From an uncultured Bacteroidales bacterium (lineage in GTDB: Bacteria; Bacteroidota; Bacteroidia; Bacteroidales; P3): a DNA stretch of 64,000 nucleotides. The stretch spans positions 1 through 64,000 of the forward strand of contig OMWJ01000009.1 of the NCBI GenBank assembly GCA_900314725.1. Reading direction: 5' to 3'. Below, piece by piece: positions 18,408 to 27,737 of this stretch (positions are counted from its first letter, which is position 1; each line of letters begins with the position of its first letter). Made by a program: the position numbers and the translations under genes. A model generated the notes under the pieces. The model was not told the origin of the DNA. It saw only the letters and a list, made by a program, of their open reading frames with translations, and did no database searches.

Positions 18408-21002
18408 CTATTTCTTGATTAATTTCTCTGTCTTTACAGTTTTTGCTGTCTGAATTCTTATGTAATATACTCCACTACTAAGATCAGAAGTGTAAAGAGT
18501 ATAGTTGTTAGCTCCTTTTGGAAGAGAGGTTGTTGAAAGAACTCTACCTGCTTGGTCTATAACAGTTATTTCTGCTTGTTCATTTAGACCTTTTAGCTTT
18601 AGGGTCGTATTTGATGTTGTAGGATTAGGATATAAGGAAAGACTTATATCATCTGCATTTAGAGAAACAATACTACTATTAATAGCGTCGCCTTTTATTT
18701 TGAAATCATCTAAAACTACTCCATAGAAGTAAGAGTCTCTTTCTACAAAAGCAAATTGCATTTGGTCTGAAACCTCAGGAACAAGAATACTATCACGTTT
18801 CCATGTACCTAAATTACTATTATAGAGAGAAGATGTGTAATGAGTAAGCTCTACCCACGAACTTTCAGGAGATAATCTATAATAAACAGTAAGAGGTCTT
18901 TGGTTAAAAGAGTATATATTATAAGCGTATGAGAGTTTTACATTATTATAGTTAGTTAAATCAAATGTAGGTGAGATGATACGAGCAGATGTTTCTTGAT
19001 AACCACTACCTTGAGAAGAGAAAACAAGCATTTTTTCTCCTTCAATAGGTAATATGTTGTCATAATAGACATTCAAAGATGTTACTGTTTCAAAGCCTGC
19101 ATTACCACTGATACTTTCAACAGTCCAACAATCTATTCCTCCTTCAAAACCATCTATATAAGGAAGAGTACTTACAGTACTACCATCACAAAGAGTAAAG
19201 AAATACTTTGTATCAGAATTATATACTGTATCTTCAGCAGTTGCCAACAATCTGTATTCATATTTTGTAGATGGAGTAAGGTTGTTTAAATCTATTGAAA
19301 AACTGTCATCGTTCAAAGCAACGTTTGCCCAAATACTGTCTCCATATGTTCTCCATTGAAGAGTGCGGTCTGTCATAGTATAATCGCTTGAAAAAGTTCC
19401 TGTTATTTCAGCAGAGTTAGTAGTAATGTTTTGTGCAGAAAGAGTGAAGATAACCTTACGGGTGTTTATGTAAGTGAAGACTATATTGTTGTTTTCGTCA
19501 TAATGTATGTCATTTATTATGTAAGGAACATTAGTACCGTCTCTAAGAGAAGAACCGCTCTTACTTGTTACATTTGAACTTCCTGGATATGCAACAGCAG
19601 AAGTAGAGTTGTTGGTTGAACCTCCTGCTGCTGGTTCAATATAAAAACCTCTATCGTTAGGATTAACATTTATATCATTTGTTTCTTCCCAATTCTCAAA
19701 TTTGGAACTTACTGCATGAAAGACAATCATTCCTTCTGCAGGTATATATTCATCCCATTTTACTTTCTTCCTATATTCAAAAGTAAGGTATTCATCTTCA
19801 TCTAAATCTAAATGAAGAGCATTATTGCTTTCTATTATTGGTTCAAGCGTATAAGTAGCATTAGCTGTTATAGTATCAGCAACAGCCCAACCAATCATAT
19901 TTCTTTCAACCATAGAATAGTAAGGAGGAGTAAGACAATTATTATTGTAAGATCCTTCTGCCATAACATCAAACTCACCTGTTGTTGCTGCTGTGCCACC
20001 ACTTTCGTCATAGTCTGAATCATAGAAGTCTGGCAATCCAAAAACATGTCCCATTTCATGACAAACAGCACCTATGCCATCACAAGTATTATATTGTCCT
20101 AATTCAGAGGAACAAGAATATCTGTGAAGTTGGACCCCATCGTACGTAGGAGAGTTTTCTACATACCACATGTGAGCCCAAATTTGAGATGTTTGTCCTG
20201 TATAGTGTTCTCCTTGTCCTGCATAAATAACATGTACCAAATCCACTTGACCGTCTCCGTCATTATCAAATATGGATAGATCTATATCGTCTGCTGTATC
20301 TGCTATATTGAGAGCATCTACAACCATTTGTGAACAATTATCCTCATTTGAACCATAAAAAGAATATGGATGGTTAAGAGTATAAGGTCCTATAACATGA
20401 AAGTTAGGGTCCATTTGTTCAAACGAATTGTCAAAGAAATAATCTCTAACAGAACCGGTGAAGTTACCTGAATTATAGTTACTATCCTTTATTTGATGAG
20501 TAAATTGATTAATATTAGAAGTCTGCATAGTTGCATTTGTGAAATTTACTAACACAACCAAAAGGTTAGGATTTCTTACAAAATCTCCATTATTTGATTC
20601 TCTTCTTGCTTTTAATTCATTGTTTCTGAAATTTCTTTTTGATTGAAATTCCTGTATTTGCTGTTGTGAAAAGAAAAGATTTTTGTTTATAGAAGAAAGA
20701 AAATCTATTTCTTGTTTATCTCTTTCATTAGGATTTGAAGCAACAACATCGGATGCAACCATATTACCTTCATTGTCTAAAACAGCATAAACCATATCTC
20801 CATTTTCTATAGAGAGCAAAGTATATCTGTCTGTTGTTCTTGCACAGTGCATAAACTCATCACCAACAAGATAAAAAGATATTGTTTTTCCTGTACTTTG
20901 TCTTTGTGTTTTAAGTCCTTTATGTGCTGGTATTGCCATAATGCTACTTGCAACAACAACACTTATTAAAAACAGTACGATTTTTTTTAAATTTGATTTC
21001 AT
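18408..21002 (-). CDS. M6-family secreted metalloprotease with T9SS type A sorting domain
   Basis: 864 aa. Signal peptide MKSNLKKIVLFLISVVVASSIMA, propeptide region to about 130, then an M6 (immune inhibitor A-like) catalytic domain with HEMGHVFGLPDFYD (HEMGH at 315-319, metzincin-type HExxHxxGxxD). An FnIII-like domain follows (about 525-605), then a jelly-roll module with GFEGGIDCW (about 615-775), and a C-terminal sorting domain (about 790-864: LYPNPTTSNTTLKL ... GVYYIRIQT ... EKLIKK). Family knowledge: such C-termini route proteins across the outer membrane via T9SS and are cleaved on the surface. Likely an extracellular or cell-surface protease. The FnIII/jelly-roll modules resemble those of the giant protein at the left edge. 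Confidence 0.92.
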   Translation of the reverse strand: MKSNLKKIVLFLISVVVASSIMAIPAHKGLKTQRQSTGKTISFYLVGDEFMHCARTTDRYTLLSIENGDMVYAVLDNEGNMVASDVVASNPNERDKQEIDFLSSINKNLFFSQQQIQEFQSKRNFRNNELKARRESNNGDFVRNPNLLVVLVNFTNATMQTSNINQFTHQIKDSNYNSGNFTGSVRDYFFDNSFEQMDPNFHVIGPYTLNHPYSFYGSNEDNCSQMVVDALNIADTADDIDLSIFDNDGDGQVDLVHVIYAGQGEHYTGQTSQIWAHMWYVENSPTYDGVQLHRYSCSSELGQYNTCDGIGAVCHEMGHVFGLPDFYDSDYDESGGTAATTGEFDVMAEGSYNNNCLTPPYYSMVERNMIGWAVADTITANATYTLEPIIESNNALHLDLDEDEYLTFEYRKKVKWDEYIPAEGMIVFHAVSSKFENWEETNDINVNPNDRGFYIEPAAGGSTNNSTSAVAYPGSSNVTSKSGSSLRDGTNVPYIINDIHYDENNNIVFTYINTRKVIFTLSAQNITTNSAEITGTFSSDYTMTDRTLQWRTYGDSIWANVALNDDSFSIDLNNLTPSTKYEYRLLATAEDTVYNSDTKYFFTLCDGSTVSTLPYIDGFEGGIDCWTVESISGNAGFETVTSLNVYYDNILPIEGEKMLVFSSQGSGYQETSARIISPTFDLTNYNNVKLSYAYNIYSFNQRPLTVYYRLSPESSWVELTHYTSSLYNSNLGTWKRDSILVPEVSDQMQFAFVERDSYFYGVVLDDFKIKGDAINSSIVSLNADDISLSLYPNPTTSNTTLKLKGLNEQAEITVIDQAGRVLSTTSLPKGANNYTLYTSDLSSGVYYIRIQTAKTVKTEKLIKK

Positions 21003-21076
21003 TTTACTTTTCTATTTTGTCTTATAAAAAGCGATAAGAATAGTAAAAGGATACTATCCTTATCTATAATGTGTTT

Positions 21077-22618
21077 TTATTTTGCGTAATTAACAGCTCG
21101 TGTCTCCCTAATAACAGTTACTTTTATCATGCCAGGGAATACCATTTCTGTTTGAATTCTCTTTGATAAATCAAAAGAAAGTTGAGTTGCTTCTTGGTCT
21201 GTTATTTTATCAGCAGCGACAATAACTCTTAATTCTCTACCTGCTTGAATAGCGTATGTTTTCACTACACCGTCGTATGACATAGCCATTTCTTCTAATT
21301 TATTCAAACGGTTGATATATGCTTCAACAACTTCTCTTCTTGCTCCTGGTCTTGCTCCAGAAATAGCATCGCATACTTGAACAATAGGAGCATAAAGATT
21401 AGTCATTTCCATTTCATCGTGGTGAGCACCGATGGCATTGCATATTTCTGGTTTTTCTTTATATTTTTCTGCTAATTGCATACCATGAATAGCGTGAGGA
21501 AGTTCAGGAGAATCATCGGGAACTTTGCCTATATCGTGTAAAAGTCCTGCACGTTTTGCTATCTTTGGATTAAGTCCTAATTCAGCAGCCATTGTTGCAC
21601 ACAGGTTAGCAACTTCTCTTGAGTGTTGTAAAAGATTTTGACCATAAGAAGAACGGAACTTCATTTTACCAATCATTCTTACTAAATCATGGTGAAGATT
21701 AACAATTCCAAGGTCAATACATGTTTTCTTACCTGTTTCTATAAGGTCTTGCTCTATTTGACGTTTAGTCTTTGCAACTACTTCTTCTATACGAGCAGGG
21801 TGTATTCTTCCGTCTGTAACAAGTTTATGCAAAGAAAGTCTTGCAATTTCTCTTCTGATAGGGTCAAAGCAAGAAAGAAGTATAGCATCAGGAGAATCAT
21901 CAATGATGATTTCTACTCCTGTAAGGTTCTCTAATGTGCGTATGTTTCTTCCTTCTCTACCAATTATTCTACCTTTTACTTCTTCATTTTCAAGATTGAA
22001 TACTGAAACGGTGTTTTCTATTGCAACTTCAGCAGCAGTTCTTTGTATTGATTCAACAACAATTTTCTTTGCTTGTTGATTGGCTGTCATTTTGGCTTCT
22101 TCTTCTATCTCCATTATTTTTGCCATAGCTTCACTTTTAGCCTCTTCCGTAAGAGTTTCCATTAGTTGAGCTTTAGCTTCCCCAGCACTAAGACCAGCCA
22201 ATTGTTCTAATTTATGAACGCTTTCTTGATAGGTTTTCTCTACTTCTTGTTGTCTGATAGTAAGACGTTCTGCTTGTTTTTTCAGAGCTTCTTTTGCAGT
22301 GTTGAATTCAACACTTTTGCGTTTCAGTTCTTCTACTTCCTTATTGAAAGCTTGTTCTTTTTGACGCAATTTGTTTTCGTTCTGTTGAACACGGTTGTTT
22401 CTCTCTTGGCATTCTTTTTCATGTTCAGACTTTAGTTGAAGAAACTTCTCTTTTGCCTGCAACATCTTTTCTTTCTTAATGATTTCGGATTTACTCTCAG
22501 CTTCCTTGACAATGTCTTCACTTTTCTTCAAGAGAGTTTTACGCATTTTAGTGGTTGCAACAAATACTCCTATACCACAAGATGCAACAGCGATAATTAT
22601 ATACCATACTATTTCCAT
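21077..22618 (-). CDS. rny: Ribonuclease Y
   Basis: 513 aa from the ATG at 22618 ([15 protein letters not shown]). The open frame continues 48 codons upstream, but that part overlaps the candidate 6S RNA and does not fit the family. Order: N-terminal membrane anchor (1-22), long coiled coil (25-190), KH domain with [11 protein letters not shown] (near residue 220), HD domain with LLHDIGKV near residue 365, C-terminal domain. Membrane-anchored endoribonuclease that initiates mRNA decay. Lies directly downstream of zapA and the 6S candidate on the same strand. Confidence 0.95.
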   Translation of the reverse strand: MEIVWYIIIAVASCGIGVFVATTKMRKTLLKKSEDIVKEAESKSEIIKKEKMLQAKEKFLQLKSEHEKECQERNNRVQQNENKLRQKEQAFNKEVEELKRKSVEFNTAKEALKKQAERLTIRQQEVEKTYQESVHKLEQLAGLSAGEAKAQLMETLTEEAKSEAMAKIMEIEEEAKMTANQQAKKIVVESIQRTAAEVAIENTVSVFNLENEEVKGRIIGREGRNIRTLENLTGVEIIIDDSPDAILLSCFDPIRREIARLSLHKLVTDGRIHPARIEEVVAKTKRQIEQDLIETGKKTCIDLGIVNLHHDLVRMIGKMKFRSSYGQNLLQHSREVANLCATMAAELGLNPKIAKRAGLLHDIGKVPDDSPELPHAIHGMQLAEKYKEKPEICNAIGAHHDEMEMTNLYAPIVQVCDAISGARPGARREVVEAYINRLNKLEEMAMSYDGVVKTYAIQAGRELRVIVAADKITDQEATQLSFDLSKRIQTEMVFPGMIKVTVIRETRAVNYAK

Positions 22619-22659
22619 AAAGTTTTTTATATTTGTTGTGGATACAACAAATGTAGATG

Positions 22660-22875
22660 TTAAAAAAGAAAGCTGCATCGCAGCATGAGACAGAGGAGTA
22701 TCGGCAAAACCCCTATATTCATGATTTGGGTACCTGTAGTTATCAAGTATCTGCTGTTCCAAAGGAAACCAAAAAGGTTGCAGCCCGCTTTCCTCCTACC
22801 TGAGTGAAACCCTTTGCTGTGTATTAACTGTTAAGTTTGCGAACTGTTATCTCAAAACTCAATGCAGCTATATCA
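22660..22875 (-). ncRNA. ssrS: 6S RNA candidate between zapA and rny
   Basis: The 305-nt gap between zapA and rny holds a roughly 200-nt minus-strand segment closed by AGCTGCAT (22869-22862) and its exact complement ATGCAGCT (22678-22671), followed by TTCTTTTTT. Just inside the 5' arm is GAGATAACAGTTCGCAA, resembling the GAGAT...GTTCGCAA start of E. coli 6S RNA, and CTCATGCTGC sits opposite on the 3' arm. Location next to zapA is the classic 6S neighbourhood in other phyla. 6S RNA binds housekeeping RNA polymerase by mimicking an open promoter. No covariance search could be run. Confidence 0.7.
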
Positions 22876-22923
22876 ATGCAATCTTTTTTATGTCAAATAA
22901 CGATTCTTTTCCCTAATACTATT

Positions 22924-23379
22924 TTAGAATAGTGTCAATTCTTTTGATTCATCTGATTTATCTATTGTGCGAGATATTTCTATTTCAGCATCTTTTTCAC
23001 TTGGAGAAAGGGCTGTAGCAACATCTTCTTTTATTTCATTTTCCTCAATAGATTCAACAGGTTCTTCTTTTGTTTCAACATTATTAGAAGTAAGTATTTG
23101 GTCAAGTAATAGGTCTAATTCTTTTGCTTTTTCAACATCTGCATTGGAGGAAAGATTTTTTGTCTTCTCATCTTGTTTGATGTTACTGACAAAGGCTTGT
23201 AACAAAACCATAGCCATCAAATCTTGTTTATCTCTATGTGATGTTTTCTGAGCATAGAACTGCAGACTTTCTTTAATAGAATTAGAAGCACGCAAAAACA
23301 AGTCTTCCTCGTCTTTTCTTACCCTAACAGTGTAGTTTCTTTGTACAATCCTTAGTGTTATAGTTTTTGTTTCTTCCAT
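22924..23379 (-). CDS. zapA: Cell division protein ZapA
   Basis: 151 aa. N-terminal ZapA fold (ITLRIVQRNYTVRVRKDEEDLF ... DKQDLMAMVLLQAF) followed by a coiled coil (about 60-95). An acidic, low-complexity C-terminal extension (about 95-151) makes it longer than typical ZapA proteins of about 100 aa. ZapA crosslinks FtsZ filaments at midcell. Preceded by a small coiled-coil gene with an 11-bp gap and followed by the 6S candidate. Confidence 0.85.
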   Translation of the reverse strand: MEETKTITLRIVQRNYTVRVRKDEEDLFLRASNSIKESLQFYAQKTSHRDKQDLMAMVLLQAFVSNIKQDEKTKNLSSNADVEKAKELDLLLDQILTSNNVETKEEPVESIEENEIKEDVATALSPSEKDAEIEISRTIDKSDESKELTLF

Positions 23380-23390
23380 TTCTATTAAAC

Positions 23391-23711
23391 TTAAATATTA
23401 TCAGTATTTTCTTTAGCCGAAACTATAGCAATACTTCTATTTATTTTCTTTAACAAATCGTTTATAATTTCTCTACATTCAGCTATATCCGAACTGTTAT
23501 TAATTATATTATTTATTTTGTTTATATTTTTTTGTTCTTTTATTTCGTTTTGTTGTTCAATATTGTTTGATTTAAGCGTTGCTATTTCATTTTGCAGCTT
23601 GGCAATAAGTTCTTGCTGTTGGGATATGCGTTCCTCCAAGTCAGCCTTTTCTAAGGCTAAGCGTTTAATCTTAGTTTCTATACTGCCTAATATTTCCTGC
23701 AAGTTGTTCAT
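23391..23711 (-). CDS. Small coiled-coil protein, ZapB-like
   Basis: 106 aa, almost all predicted coiled coil (about residues 5-75, heptads such as LALEKADLEERISQQQELIAKL), no membrane segment. Position directly upstream of zapA in the same transcript suggests a Z-ring accessory partner, analogous to ZapB, but sequence similarity to ZapB is only of the generic coiled-coil kind. A perfect promoter lies just upstream. Confidence 0.65.
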   Translation of the reverse strand: MNNLQEILGSIETKIKRLALEKADLEERISQQQELIAKLQNEIATLKSNNIEQQNEIKEQKNINKINNIINNSSDIAECREIINDLLKKINRSIAIVSAKENTDNI

Positions 23712-23735
23712 TCAAAAAATAGCGTTTAATTTTTG

Positions 23736-23766
23736 CAAATTTATCTAAAATTATTTTTCTAACAAA
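23736..23766 (-). promoter_or_regulatory. Promoter of zapB-like/zapA/6S/rny locus
   Basis: Minus-strand TTTG at 23766-23763, exactly 19 nt, TAAATTTG at 23743-23736; 25 nt before the ATG at 23711. Perfect match to the Bacteroidota housekeeping consensus. Confidence 0.8.
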
Positions 23767-23783
23767 GAAATATCAAGTTTTTT

Positions 23784-24992
23784 TTATTTTATAGGTAGGT
23801 CATGACCCATTCTTTCTTTCTTTGTCAGAAGATAATTATGGTTGTAATCATTTGGTTCTACAACAATTGGAACTGTTTCTTTTATACTTATTCCAAAACC
23901 TTCAAGTCCCACACGCTTCAAAGGATTATTAGTCATAAGTCTAAGATTAGTAGCATTCATATCTCTAAGTATTTGCGCTCCTATTCCATAATCTCTTTCA
24001 TCTGGTTTAAAGCCAAGAGCAACATTAGCATCCACAGTATCCATTCCTTGTTCTTGTAGATGATAAGCATGGAGTTTATTTACCAAACCTATGCCTCTAC
24101 CTTCTTGATTTAGATAAAGAACAATACCTTTTCCTTCTTGTTCTACCATTTGCATTGCTTTATGAAGTTGATCTCCACAATCACATTTCATACTTCCGAA
24201 AATATCTCCTGTAGCACAGCAAGAATGTACTCTACAAAGTATTGGCTCATCTTTTTCCCATTCTCCTTTTTTCAAAGCAAGATGAGTAACACCTGTAAAA
24301 GTTTCAGTGTAAGCAATAATTTTAAAGACACCCCAACGAGTAGGTAGTGTTACTTCTTCTTCCTTCTTCACCAATCTTTCATGTTCTAAACGGTAGGCAA
24401 TTAAATCCTTTATGGTAATAATCTTCAGATTATGTTCTTTTGCAAATTCCAACAATTGAGGCATACGTGCCATAGAACCATCATCATTCATTATCTCCAT
24501 TAAAGCTCCCACAGGGTATAGACCAGACAATTTGCAAAGATCAACAGCAGCTTCAGTATGTCCAGCACGTTTTAGTACTCCTAAATCTTGAGCATACAAA
24601 GGGTTGATATGTCCTGGTCTTCCAAAGTCTTGTGCTTTTGCATTAGGATTAGCAAGCCATTTTATTGTCTCAGCTCTATCGTGAGAAGAAACACCTGTTG
24701 TGCAACCTTCTAATTTATCTACAGTAATAGTAAAAGGTGTTCCAAGCATAGAAGTATTGTTGCCCACTTGAGCAGCAAGGTCTAATTCCTTACAACGAGA
24801 AAGTGTTATAGGAGTACATAGAACACCTCTCGCTTTTTTTAGCATAAAATTAACTTTATCAGGAGTTATTTTTTCAGCTGCAATAATCAAATCACCTTCA
24901 TTTTCTCGGTCTTCGTCATCAACAACTATAAGAAAATTACCTTTCTTAAATTCTTCTAAACCTTCTTCAATAGTATTTATCTTAGTGTTCAT
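23784..24992 (-). CDS. ribBA: Bifunctional 3,4-dihydroxy-2-butanone-4-phosphate synthase / GTP cyclohydrolase II
   Basis: 402 aa. RibB half (1-200): [12 protein letters not shown] near residue 25 and GRPGHINPL near residue 122. RibA half (about 205-402): zinc-binding [20 protein letters not shown] near residue 255 and the GRGIGLVNK substrate loop near residue 295. Makes both precursors of riboflavin in the cytoplasm. Ends in DLPIK. Monocistronic, with a promoter upstream. Confidence 0.95.
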   Translation of the reverse strand: MNTKINTIEEGLEEFKKGNFLIVVDDEDRENEGDLIIAAEKITPDKVNFMLKKARGVLCTPITLSRCKELDLAAQVGNNTSMLGTPFTITVDKLEGCTTGVSSHDRAETIKWLANPNAKAQDFGRPGHINPLYAQDLGVLKRAGHTEAAVDLCKLSGLYPVGALMEIMNDDGSMARMPQLLEFAKEHNLKIITIKDLIAYRLEHERLVKKEEEVTLPTRWGVFKIIAYTETFTGVTHLALKKGEWEKDEPILCRVHSCCATGDIFGSMKCDCGDQLHKAMQMVEQEGKGIVLYLNQEGRGIGLVNKLHAYHLQEQGMDTVDANVALGFKPDERDYGIGAQILRDMNATNLRLMTNNPLKRVGLEGFGISIKETVPIVVEPNDYNHNYLLTKKERMGHDLPIK

Positions 24993-25024
24993 TTCTTTAT
25001 ATATTCAGTGTTTTTATTGGCTTG

Positions 25025-25055
25025 CAAAATTAAGAAAACTTTTGCACTAAACAAG
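25025..25055 (-). promoter_or_regulatory. Promoter of ribBA
   Basis: Minus-strand TAATTTTG at 25032-25025 with CTTG at 25055-25052, spacer 19 nt. No FMN-riboswitch-like structure fits in the roughly 30-nt leader. Confidence 0.65.
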
Positions 25056-25096
25056 TTTTTGCTCTTTTATTTTGCTAAAGCTTTAGAAATCACAAC

Positions 25097-26440
25097 TTAT
25101 ATTTCTACTAAATTTCGTTTATTATAGAAATCTTCTATCTCTTTAGTTATTTGAAGAGAAACATTATCCTCTATGTATATGTTCTTTTGATTTTGAGTTA
25201 TGGCTTTAACAAAAGAAACCAATTCATAGCGGATACCTTCTCCTTCCAATTGATAGAAATACCGTTTGTTTTCCATTGTGTTTTCTTTTCTTACCTCAAA
25301 ATACTCAGTTTTCCACCAAGGAGCAGGCACATAGATATAACCTTTTGTTCCAGAAACGATAAGTTCTCCTTCGCTTTTTACACCTTTTCCAACTTTTATT
25401 GAAGCAACGGCTTGAGGGAAGATGTAAGCTATTTTTGTGAATAAATCAAAGTCCTTTATCTCTTTGGAGAAATGAGAAGTTATAACCTTGTCTTTGTAAT
25501 TCGTTCCAAGTATTTGAAATATAGGGAGCATAGCAGTAGGTCCCCATGCAGAAATAGAGTTCCATGCTTTTGACATATCTTTACCTTCTCTTAAAATCAT
25601 ATCGGAAAAGCTTGTGCAAGTGGTATCTACGCTCACCACTTCTCCGATAATACCGCTCTTTACCAAAAGTAACAACCGATAATACGCCAAAGCATATCCT
25701 GTCTTTATAGAATCAAAGAGAATACACGAGTTCTGTTTTGCAAGTTCTTTGAGTTCTTTCCATTGTTTCTCTTCTATAGTTATAGGAGATTTGCAAAGAA
25801 TGTGTTTCTTGTGTTCCAATGCATAGCGAATTTGAGAATAGTGTTCTTTAGGGTGAGAGGTGATGTAAATTGCATCACAGTTCTCAACTAAATCCTTGAA
25901 GTCCTTTATTCCTTTTCTTAATTCTTTAAGAGTAGGGGAAAGAAAATCATCATATTCCGAACAAACCCCCGTTATTTTCAAACCATTAACGTAATGACTT
26001 TCTCTTTCATATTTATTCAAAAGAGATATTTCTCCTACAAGGCCAAGACGTATTTCGCTTTTTTCTGCTCTTAGTTCCGAAGAAGAAACACCTTGAGTTC
26101 TTTCTAAATAAACTACCTTACAAAACTCTTTAAGATAGTCAAACTTACCCAGCCAATCACTGCCTATTGCGAAAATATCTACACCTAAACGTTTAATGTC
26201 ATCTATTTTTTGTCCCTCATATTCCTCTACTATTATCTCATCAACCAAGCCTGTTTGTCTTACAGCCTCAATTCTCTCCATTAGAGACTGCTGGACATTG
26301 ATTTTCCCTCTTGCTTTGTCAAATCCATCTGCAGTAACTCCGACAATAAGATAGTCTCCTAAGGCTTTTGCTCTTTCCAACAAACGTATATGTCCAAAAT
26401 GCAGCAAATCATATGTTCCGTATGTAATAACCTTTACCAT
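25097..26440 (-). CDS. Fusion: glycerol-3-phosphate cytidylyltransferase-like domain + Gfo/Idh/MocA-like domain
   Basis: 447 aa. Residues 1-128 are a TagD-type nucleotidyltransferase: GTYDLLHFGH (8-17, HxGH), RIEAVRQTGLVDEI, IGSDWLGKFDYLKE and ERTQGVSSSEL. Residues about 130-447 resemble a Gfo/Idh/MocA oxidoreductase, but the NAD-binding glycine motif reads GLVGEISLL and the usual catalytic EKP motif reads CKSP (216-219), so Lys is replaced by Ser. The first domain should make a CDP-activated polyol or glycerol; the second may be inactive or structural. Likely role in decorating a surface glycan, inferred. Preceded by a long leader carrying copy 1 of the dispersed repeat. Confidence 0.85.
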   Translation of the reverse strand: MVKVITYGTYDLLHFGHIRLLERAKALGDYLIVGVTADGFDKARGKINVQQSLMERIEAVRQTGLVDEIIVEEYEGQKIDDIKRLGVDIFAIGSDWLGKFDYLKEFCKVVYLERTQGVSSSELRAEKSEIRLGLVGEISLLNKYERESHYVNGLKITGVCSEYDDFLSPTLKELRKGIKDFKDLVENCDAIYITSHPKEHYSQIRYALEHKKHILCKSPITIEEKQWKELKELAKQNSCILFDSIKTGYALAYYRLLLLVKSGIIGEVVSVDTTCTSFSDMILREGKDMSKAWNSISAWGPTAMLPIFQILGTNYKDKVITSHFSKEIKDFDLFTKIAYIFPQAVASIKVGKGVKSEGELIVSGTKGYIYVPAPWWKTEYFEVRKENTMENKRYFYQLEGEGIRYELVSFVKAITQNQKNIYIEDNVSLQITKEIEDFYNKRNLVEI

Positions 26441-26621
26441 AACTATTATTTTTCTCCTTTGTTTAAATATATTTTAATCCTCTTTTTTAGAGCCTTTAAA
26501 ATATTTTTTGCAAAAATAGACAAAAATTTTATTTCCGTTGGAAGTTTAGTTCTATAAAAATGCAATCAGAGAGGAGAATGGAAAATGGATTACTTTTTTA
26601 AGTAGAAAAATACTTATGAAA

Positions 26622-26953
26622 ATGCAATATAATAAACGTCCGTTCCCGTATATCTTAGTTTTACGAGAGGGATATAAGGTTTTTCTTTGAAAAGTCTTCG
26701 TTTTAATGTAAAAAGACTTGCTTTTGATATAAAAAGACTTGGTTTTAATTTCTAAAAACGAAGAGTTTTTACCTTATATTTAGCAGATAATCAAGTAATT
26801 ATATATTAGTAAAAAGAAAAATAAAGAAAATATATATTGGGTGTTCTTGCTTTTATGATAATTTCAGGTATATGTAGTGTTTTTGCAAAAACTTCACCCA
26901 AAATTACCGATTATCTACGTGCAAAGTTATAATAAATTTTTGAGATATGCAAA
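26622..26953 (-). repeat. Dispersed array element, copy 1 (R1)
   Basis: Four roughly 16-nt units at 26690-26704, 26710-26725, 26731-26746 and 26754-26770, the outer two in opposite orientation so that they pair. The array is enclosed by TATAAGGT (26673-26680) and ACCTTATA (26771-26778). Outside it, a CCC...GGG hairpin (about 26644-26670), the string ATGCAATA (26622) and a distal block (26881-26929) all have counterparts in copy 3. The 31 nt at 26721-26751 match 58036-58066 with two mismatches. Confidence 0.75.
26922..26953 (-). promoter_or_regulatory. Promoter reading through repeat copy 1
   Basis: Minus-strand TTTG at 26953-26950, 20-nt spacer, TAACTTTG at 26929-26922. The same -7 box and spacing occur in copy 3. 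The predicted start is about 475 nt upstream of the next gene. Confidence 0.6.
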
Positions 26954-26990
26954 TATTTCAACGATTAATTTTTAAGTTTCTGATTTTTAA

Positions 26991-27734
26991 TTAGATTTCA
27001 GTTTTTCGGATTTTCCATTTCCCCTCCTCAAAAAAGACTTTTGGTACAATAGGGCAAGTGTCTAAGGTAAAGGTGTAAGGAAAGACATCATCTAAATGGT
27101 GTCTTCTTAGTTTGTGAATATGTTTTGCTTTTTCTAAATACGCCCATAGGTCTTGTTTTGCCTCATTATATAGGTAAAGACTTGCATGAGTGCTATCATC
27201 ATAAGTAGTAAAACCTGCTTTGAAAAGTCTGCTTGCCAAAGCACCAGCAAACATACTGTCTTCTAAGCAAAAATTACTTCTCCAACCAGAACATATTATT
27301 TCAACATTGCAATTCTGTTCTATAAGATAAGCACTTAAGGCACTTATATTTGCGAATGAGCCTATAAGAATTTCCTTAGGTTTTTGTTCTAAGGCTTTCA
27401 TTATAGCCTTTGTCCCATTGGTTGTAGATTGGACTATTTCTATTCCGTTGATTCGTTCAGTCATAAACTCCATTGCAGAATTGCCAAAATCAGCATTTTC
27501 AAAACCCTCTTCCAATCGTTCTCCTGCAATAGGGAAACCTTGTTGCTTTGCCTGTCTTATTTCTTGCAGTGTAGCCACAGGAACAATAGTCGCTCCATAA
27601 TAAACAGCCGTACATATTGTTGTTGTCGCTCTGAGAATATCTACAACAACGCTGATATAATCTTCACTTCGTTCTTCCTTAGAAACTAAAATAGGAGAGA
27701 AAAAAGTTGTTACTTGTCTGTTGGGACTTGTCAT
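26991..27734 (-). CDS. comB: 2-phosphosulfolactate phosphatase family protein (ComB)
   Basis: 247 aa. ComB family motifs: VVVDILRATTTICTA near residue 30, AGERLEEG near residue 70, STTNGTKA near residue 105, and CSGWRSNFCLEDSMFAGAL near residue 148. ComB removes phosphate from 2-phosphosulfolactate in archaeal coenzyme M synthesis; bacterial homologues are common and their substrate is mostly untested. Last gene of the purM operon, 3 bp after the preceding small gene. Confidence 0.88.
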   Translation of the reverse strand: MTSPNRQVTTFFSPILVSKEERSEDYISVVVDILRATTTICTAVYYGATIVPVATLQEIRQAKQQGFPIAGERLEEGFENADFGNSAMEFMTERINGIEIVQSTTNGTKAIMKALEQKPKEILIGSFANISALSAYLIEQNCNVEIICSGWRSNFCLEDSMFAGALASRLFKAGFTTYDDSTHASLYLYNEAKQDLWAYLEKAKHIHKLRRHHLDDVFPYTFTLDTCPIVPKVFFEEGKWKIRKTEI

Positions 27735-27737
27735 CGT

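Larger units (their letters stand above)
26441..26990. other. 550-bp intergenic region holding repeat copy 1
   Basis: No coding potential seen. Contains a minus-strand -7 box TATTTTTG (26518-26511) close to the downstream gene, the dispersed repeat (26622-26953) and a distal minus-strand promoter (26953-26922). Both promoters read toward the cytidylyltransferase fusion gene. Confidence 0.7.

Noticed and set aside
22619..22762. 48-codon N-terminal extension of RNase Y
   Set aside because: It overlaps the 6S candidate; the ATG at 22618 starts the canonical membrane anchor and gives the usual family length.
26690..26770. CRISPR-like array of short repeats
   Set aside because: Units are degenerate, appear in both orientations, spacing is 2-8 nt rather than 25-40, and no cas genes are present.
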